Assembly: GCA_025766275.1 (NCBI GenBank)
Contig: JAFKAC010000013.1
Location: 1,178,001-1,242,000, forward strand
DNA length: 64,000 nucleotides
DNA from: Lactarius indigo
Taxonomy: Eukaryota > Basidiomycota > Agaricomycetes > Russulales > Russulaceae
Reading direction: 5' to 3'
Shown: in pieces, positions 57,678 to 64,000 of the stretch
Position numbering within the stretch: position 1 is the stretch's first letter
Layout of the letters: every line of letters begins with the position of its first letter
The notes under the pieces: generated by a model
What the model saw: the letters and a program-made list of their open reading frames with translations, nothing else
Database searches by the model: none
What the model was told of the DNA's origin: nothing
Made by a program: the position numbers and the translations under genes

Positions 57678-57841
57678 TACGATTGGCAGCTCGTTGAGCT
57701 ACCTGATCGCCCTTACAGTACCACGTTTATACTTATTCGAATATTTTGTATCATTAATCAAAAATGCGTTTGTTACTACTGGATGGATGATATGGTCTCT
57801 AGGACGGTCTTAAAGTAGGTAGGTTCTGAACCTCAAACACC

Positions 57842-59159
57842 TCAGACGGGCCCTCCCAGCCACCGTCCCCCAACATCGGGTATCTCCCCTTCTCCAACGT
57901 ACTCCCCATCAACGAAAACGCCGCCCTGAATCGCGATATCGGGTGGTTGGAGGCCCATCTCACGGCATACTTTTATAAAGTCCGCTGGAAGCGGGGCAAC
58001 AATCGTCAAACGAAAGCGCTTGCGTGTACCCGTGCGCCGGTACCTCTAAGGTGCCTTGTCAGCGTCCCCAAAAACCTGCCGCAAATTCGGGTATGATAGA
58101 GGACTGACGTACCCAAAAGGAAATGGACGAAGAGTGCAAGAAAAGTCGGCTTTCCGGGATTCTCAAAGGTGCCAAGATCTGCTGGGCAGACGTGGCATTA
58201 CCGTACAAGGTGTCGCCAAGAATTGGCGCTACGAACAAACCATGACCGGTTGCAGGGAAGGCCTAACGGTCACGTACATACCCTGAAGGGTATGCGCCAT
58301 GTGCACGCGCAGTTGGTGCTTCAACCCCGTGCGTGGGTACAGGCGCACAAGCGACAGAGGTGCCTTGTCCTACGCCACATCCCAATGTGACGACGGTATC
58401 AGTAATCGTATCAACAAGTTTGGGTACTCGCAAGAGTGAACGGACTGAAAAAGCGAGAACCTCCCACATCGTGAATGCAGGTTTGCTCCCCGGCCCTTCC
58501 TCCGTGCCAAGCTGCACGCGCCCGTTGTCGGAGCTGAGCGACCGTGAAATCAGCCCTTGCTTGGCAGAAAATTCTCTGCTCCCCCCGAGAACCAAGGCGA
58601 GGTAAGTCTTCCCGATTTCGTGCGTACGGAATTGCTGTGAAAGCTCCCGAGCCAAGACCTTCGTACGCGCAAGCATCAGAACTCCAGTGGTTCCCTGTGA
58701 TGCCCATAATCAGTCACGGAGTCAATGTTGGGATGTACCCCCGTACCTTGTCTAGGCGATGAACCGGATATGGGCCTGTACTTAAATCATACCTCCGCCG
58801 GAGGTCTGCGATCCCGACGGTGGGTATAGTGGTGCTAATGACTCCACCAATCATCCCAACAATAGAGCAAATGACAATAAAGTATTACCGTCCAGTACAG
58901 CATTAAACGCAGATTTTGACTGCACCGTGTCAAGGCGGTTCTCCCTAGAATGGTTATGAACTGTACCTGCCTCGGTGCCAGGGGTACTACCCTGAGATAC
59001 GAGCCCAGGTGGCTTGTTCAGGGCAATGACTCCACGGTCTGCATATAGTACACTCGGACGGAAACGTGTATGCGTATTTTCCGACAACGACCCCACGGTT
59101 CGACCGAGGGCCTTGATCGAGTAGACCCTATGGAACATAAGCGTTGATCTGGGCACCAT
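57842..59159 (-). CDS. RluA-family pseudouridine synthase
   Basis: RNA-modifying enzyme converting uridine to pseudouridine in tRNA or rRNA, probably mitochondrial or cytosolic. The N-terminal exon has FRPSVLYADRGVIALNKPPG. After an intron comes the catalytic loop segment VHRLDK with GTTGVLMLARTKVLARELSQ, then QFRTHEIGKTYLALVLGG, later TGLKHQLRVHMAHTLQ, CPILGDTLYG, and a C-terminal domain ending IAIQGGVFVDGEYVGEGEIP. The catalytic aspartate is the D of HRLDKGTTG. The start at 59159 (MVPRSTLMFHRVYSIKALGR) gives a basic, Ser/Arg-containing leader like a mitochondrial presequence. Longer in-frame starts exist up to 59615. At least five introns. Confidence 0.85.
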
Positions 59160-60785
59160 CGGTTCACTGGACTGGCTACGGGGTGCCCGTTCGGCGAAAT
59201 CCCGTTTACTTATTTGAGTTTGTTTGTAGTAGGAATCTTGCCTCATGACCAAGCTCATGACCGTCCCATTAAACCTTTCTCCCATCCGGTGATGCGCAGC
59301 AGCCGGACAGTGCGACGGCCGCACTGGCCCAGCTGGGTTCACCTTAGAGTATGACCCGTGAACGTCGGGTAATAGAAAGGGTTTTGAGAGTGCGCCAGGG
59401 GCTTTACATGGCTCAATATGGCTACACTCGCTTACACTGGTCGCACGCGAACTCCGGAAGGTGTGGTGTGGGTGGGTGGGTGTCAGCGATATATCGTTCA
59501 GGAAAAATGGATGAAGGGCCATTTTCCCAGAACTTGAATGCATGACCACTGAGAATGATATGAAGAGCTGGGCGGGACAAACGTTCATCCTCCTGAGGGT
59601 AATTAGTATCCACACGTCTCATTAATTAAGACTCGAAGTCACCCATTTTGTCTCGGGCTTTCTGTTCAAATCAAGGTTCCAATGTACGATTGAGTGACCT
59701 AAATGGAGCCCAACTATCACAACACCACCTGCTTATCTAACTCTCAAGATACGACAGTGGAGTACTACAAAGGATAAGTAGGAGCTGCTGCACTACCATC
59801 TTGCGTGCACTGGCATCTCGTCTCCTAATTGGGGCAGGACCCGCAATGCCGGCTTTAGTGTTGAGCAGGAAGCGTACATGACGGCCTGAGCACATCACCA
59901 CCTTAATCATTATCTTCAGGGAATTACTAACCTAAATAAGGCACCAATAGCCTGAGGCCCTGAGGGTGCTTACTTATATACCTCCCTCGGTCTTAGTTAG
60001 CAAAATATCAACCTTCCACCCTGCTGATGATATCAGAAACAATGCCACTAGACCATAAGACAATTACATTCTTGATCGGGCTAGCTTAGTGAGGTCAGGT
60101 TGTCAAGCTGTCAAGTGTTGAGTTGGCCGGGGCGTTGTCGAAGCTATGTTGACGAGGAGCAAAGATGATCGCGCTTGGTGCCAGTGCGTCTCAGGTTTGA
60201 AACGTTGCGGTGCCGTGTCAACTTGAATGCGGACATGTCTTCGCAGCTCATGATCGCAGTTTTGATACTTTCGTCCTTCATATACACAGTAGCTTCGTAT
60301 CTTGAGTGGGTCCTCGCATGACTCGTCGAGTGCAATTATTGTTTTCAGTGTCTAGCAACTGGCCTGTTCGATCCACCGAGAATTGAGAATCAACGTTTCC
60401 ACGTCCTGGGGCTTGAGGGTCTTGATGACTTGAGGCCTAATCCACAAAACTTGCGTGTGGGTAGAGAGACATTGCGCACCGTCGTATAACGCCTAAGGAA
60501 GACCACCAGGGTGCACCTAATCCGAATAATCCGAACAATGCTCATCTAAATTAATCAGAGTACATTTTATATGGTCAACTGTCAGTGAAACCTCTAATCC
60601 TGCTGGTCATGGAGAGTACAAGTCCACAAGTGTAGGTCTCAGTAAGCTCCAAGTAAGCTCGGTAGGGCAATGGAGCTAATCTAACAAGTCCGTCATCATT
60701 GCTTACATACGATGACTTGCATCGCACATGATGGCGGTGAGAAAACTAACACAATGAGCAAGGCAGCACGGAGTTCGGGCGGTGT
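59160..60785. other. Intergenic region, no supported gene
   Basis: About 1.6 kb between two minus-strand genes. It is relatively AT-rich with several direct short repeats, such as a run of AATCCGAATAATCCGAACAA near 60520, but no coherent gene, RNA or transposon was recognised. The left part may hold the 5' leader and promoter of the pseudouridine synthase. Confidence 0.4.
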
Positions 60786-63700
60786 CTACCGTCGATTTGC
60801 CGAATCTCGCTCTAAAATCCCGTCTGTTTCGTGAGAAGAAACAGTCGAGTCATCTCGAGCAGGTCGATACAAGTGACTGAGTAAAGATGAGCTTGGGCCG
60901 CCCTCTCGAGCAGCACTCGCGGTAGGCCGGCCTGCTCGTCCAGGGCTGTCTCCCCACCTGCAAACGTGCGTCAATATGCACTCATGACCGGGATATTCGC
61001 AAGACACGAACCTATGCACCGAAGGCATATGGTCAGTGTCATATATCCAGCTCGGCCTCAGCGGCGGAATACTTGAATCGGCTTCAGTTTCGTGTTTCAC
61101 ACGCGCAGAGTCGGAGTAGCTCGTGCCGGTTGTAAAATGTGGGTGGCCGGTGGCCGGAAGCAATGGGGACAGTGTCGTATAAGACCGGTGCGAACGTGTC
61201 CATTCGCCTAGGGAGCGCTGAGATTGCTCAGTAGAATCACAATCTCGAATACGTGGCAAAGATGTTGGATCTGGGATCCGTGGAACCGCTTGGGTCATCA
61301 GTTGCTGGGTTGGGACGTGATGGCGAGATAGGTCGGGAAGCCAAGGCGTGTCTTCAGACCTATGCGCGTATCGCACAGGGGGATCGACAGTCCTTGCACC
61401 GGTGTCAGTGGGTAGGTGAAGCCCCACGTAGGAAAAGTCCGGTCGTGAAGAGTGCTGGGGTTTGGCCGAGTTCAAGTGATATGGCGGATGATCGCGAGGG
61501 GCACTGAGGGAAGATGGACGTCCCACACCGGCCGACTGGTTATCTAAATCAGGCAGCATATTTTCGAGGTAGGCCCTGTCTCCGCAGTAAATAACACGGA
61601 GGTTAAATCGGCGCTAAGGGAGATGCTCTCACAATTTCTCATGCGCTGTCTCCCAACGAGATGCGGCCCATCGCAGAGCATCAAGCAGCGACTTTACATC
61701 TTGGACATGAGATTTAATCGTCTGAGCGGCTGCTGCCCTGAGTCTGCTACTGGGTACGAGGTGGTCTCCGCCGCGAGCCTTGATAATCCAATGATCGATG
61801 CAAAGGACTGCTGTGGCGATCTCGGCACCGACAAGGAGTAATGGGACATTCGAAAGGGTGCGCTTGTGAATGATGGTCAAGATCTGCGCCATTGACTTCG
61901 CAGCATTGACCGTCACCGCATGCGCGAGACTTGGTGGGGTTGGTTGCGCATCGCGCGGCGAGGACAATAACAACGCCACAGACGACGGGAGGAAGGCACG
62001 TTGCAGGAGAATTGTGATGAGGTTGTAAGTCGTATAGAGTGTCGCTGACTGATTGGCGAGGACAACGTCATCGAGGTCAGAAGACCATCTCACTAAGGCA
62101 AGAGTGAGACACATCGCAACGCGAGAGTGAAACACAGACCACAACTCACAATGTCCAGGGACCTTCTCAGACCACTCTGTCAGGTTTCCATTCAGTTTGT
62201 TCAGAATACTCTGAACGCTCAATCCAGAAGAAGAACCATCGTGCTCGAGGACGTCCTCCGGTCACACGAGTGAGGACAAGAAGGGATCATATAATAAGGG
62301 ACTTACCAGGCTCTGCAAGGTTGACGCCGCGAAGTCGGTGAGCCGAAGCCAGAGGTTGAATGCGATGACGGCCGAAGGCTTGTCAGATGGCTGGATAAAT
62401 GCGAGCTGCGGATTGTCATTCTCCCAAAAATCGTCGTCAACTTCAAGAGGATATTCGGCATTGAAGCTACCAAAATCAAATAAGCACATGAGAAGCATCT
62501 ATAAACGTGGTCGACATGCTCACTCGTCTTCTTTTGTAGCACAAGGTCGCCCAAGGACGACACATTGCATGCGGTCCAAACCAATTAGGTACCACCATAC
62601 CCGTTTCCACAATTCATTTGCAACGCTCGGCCCTGCTTTTGCGTACGACTGTTTGCTATGTGCACCTATGTCCTGCATTTTCCGTATTCCTACCCCGATC
62701 GTATACCATGCGCCGCGGTGCCATCGGGTATCGCCTTGGAACTGAGCCATAAGCTGAAACGGATACTGAGTCGACACCCCTGAAAGACAAGAGTGGACCC
62801 TCGTACGCATAACGTTTGGATCTCAAAAAGACTCGCCGGATTCAGAATAGCCCGTCCTTCCTTCTCAACTTCTGTAACGGACTCAGTCCCGTATTATACG
62901 ATGAGCCGCTGCGGTAGCGCACCTAAAACCGAGAAGTAATACTTGAATCCCGACGTTTCCCATTGAGACTGCTCTGCGCGCTCATCCAAGTGAGCTCCAA
63001 CTGACTCGTCTAGGAGGACACGTGGATCATGGGTGTGGCGACTGGCAAGGGCAAATATACACATGCACGTGCATGCGAACCAAATGTCGCGTTCGTATAG
63101 CCTATCCGCGAAGTGGCGCACAAATGTTGGCCGATGCAAAAGAGGAAACATTCCGTTGCAGTGAAGGAAGTAAAGATCTATAAGAGTTCCAGCGAGATCC
63201 GACGGCGGCCAGTGGTGGAGGAGCCGCGAAAAAGAGTCCGGAGACATGAACGTTCCTTCATAAACGAGTTCCCACTGGAGATACGAAATGTTAGCAAAGT
63301 CCCCACGCGAGTGTCAGTGTCATGACAAGGAAGGGAAGGGGAACAAGACACTGCACACGATAATGAAAACTCACATCTGGCGCATGCCAATATTCCTGCC
63401 GACGTAATCCACCTTCCAGTGCATTTCTGTGGTCGCTACCCTTGTCCAGTTCGCTAGCTATAGAGCCTACGTCGACACCCATGGACTCGAGGAGATACCT
63501 TGTCCTCAGCTCCCGGGTGGCAGAAACGAGGTTATACGTGGTGCTTCTACCGTGAAATCGAAATGCGCCATCGAGAAGTCGACTAGCTTTTTCTTGTGGC
63601 CTTTTATCAAAGAGCGAGAGGCGCTTCATAGACTGGACTAGTCGGTCTCTCAAATCATCAACGTCGGACAAGGCTTCATCATTATCATCGGAAGCAGCAG

Positions 63701-64000
63701 ACAATGATGTCGACGAAGGTCTCCGCGAGAGAACCAAGGGTGTGAGCGTGGAGAGAGGAGGCAACGGCTGTGATGTTCCCTTCTTCCTACCTATTGACCC
63801 TGATGCGGAGGGGGGGGGCTCGTTTTTCCAGGAGCCACGCACTACGGGTGGCCCAAGTTCAGCAGAGAAGTCGATCTCTGGACGAAGCTATGGGATAACC
63901 GAAGTCAGTGCGGAGATATGAGAGGCAGAGAAAACAAAGATGTTTTCCTGTAATAGGAAAAAAAAAATCGGAGAAAGAGGGGAGGTACACCCCTACGAGA
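60786..64000 (-). CDS. Fungal-specific transcription factor (Fungal_trans domain), 5' end outside window
   Basis: Minus-strand gene cut by the right edge. The visible N-terminal part contains GSWKNEPPPSASGS and a Ser-rich linker with LSDVDDLRDRLVQSMKRLSL. The middle homology region follows: YFLHCNGMFPLLHRPTFVRH, RDIWFACTCMCIFALASRHT, a segment with DTRWHRGAWYTIGVGIRKMQ, ELWKRVWWYLIGLDRMQCVV with LGRPCA, and LEVDDDFWENDNP. A helical C-terminal part ends in a low-complexity Ser/Pro/His region with the stop at 60786. This is the domain order of Zn2Cys6 regulators such as XlnR-type factors; the zinc cluster itself would lie beyond 64000. The exon nearest the edge begins at about 63887 after a TAG acceptor. 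Identity of targets is unknown. Confidence 0.82.

Overview
The window comes from a filamentous basidiomycete nuclear chromosome, most likely an agaricomycete. Genes are dense and lie on both strands. Most coding sequences are cut by many 45-75 bp GT-AG introns with short CTRAY-like branch points. Several exons are extremely short, and the gene families (Zn2Cys6 factors, NF-YA/Hap2, Csf1, Rmt2, Dsc4-like, Fun30) are fungal. No tRNA, rRNA, CRISPR array or autonomous transposon was recognised.

Layout. 1-5.5 kb: gene-poor, with one C2H2 zinc-finger gene. 5.5-12.7 kb: a nuclear hypothetical protein, NF-YA with a 51-glutamine tract, a Tho1/SARNP-like mRNA export factor, a four-helix membrane protein, a Dsc4-like (DUF1746) membrane protein and a twin-CX9C protein like NDUFAF8. 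12.8-24.1 kb: one very large gene for the bridge-like lipid transporter Csf1. 24.2-29.3 kb: YIP1, a cytochrome P450, NSA2 and a PRKRIP1-like gene. 29.7-37.5 kb: a class II histone deacetylase (Hda1/Clr3 type), two small uncharacterised divergent genes, RMT2, a membrane protein and poorly resolved coding pieces. 37.6-42.5 kb: BET5 (TRAPPC1) and a convergent FUN30/SMARCAD1 remodeller. 44-48.6 kb: a mitochondrial carrier and a Zn2Cys6 regulator. 48.6-50.8 kb: gene-free, carrying a 108-bp MITE-like element. 50.8-59.2 kb: U2AF1, ALG14, CDC23/APC8, a GLTSCR1-domain protein and an RluA-type pseudouridine synthase. 60.8-64 kb: a fungal-specific transcription factor that runs off the right edge.

The genes do not form a biosynthetic cluster. 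They are mostly housekeeping: chromatin and transcription, RNA processing, secretory traffic, glycosylation, lipid transfer, ribosome biogenesis and the cell cycle. Many neighbours share very short divergent promoters (75-255 bp).

Two observations stand out. First, NSA2 is best read as an ATG-only coding exon, then a 6-nt microexon, then the body; only this reading restores the conserved N-terminus and the family length of 260 residues. Second, several conserved genes (RMT2 above all, then the carrier, HDA, Csf1, a membrane protein and a small unnamed gene) hold single extra nucleotides that always shift the frame by +1, inside sequence that is otherwise conserved and correctly spliced. Other long exons and many whole genes in the window are clean. 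Residual assembly error is the first explanation to exclude; recent gene decay and translational recoding are the alternatives. Exon boundaries were worked out by hand from splice signals, frame continuity and recalled family motifs, without database searches.
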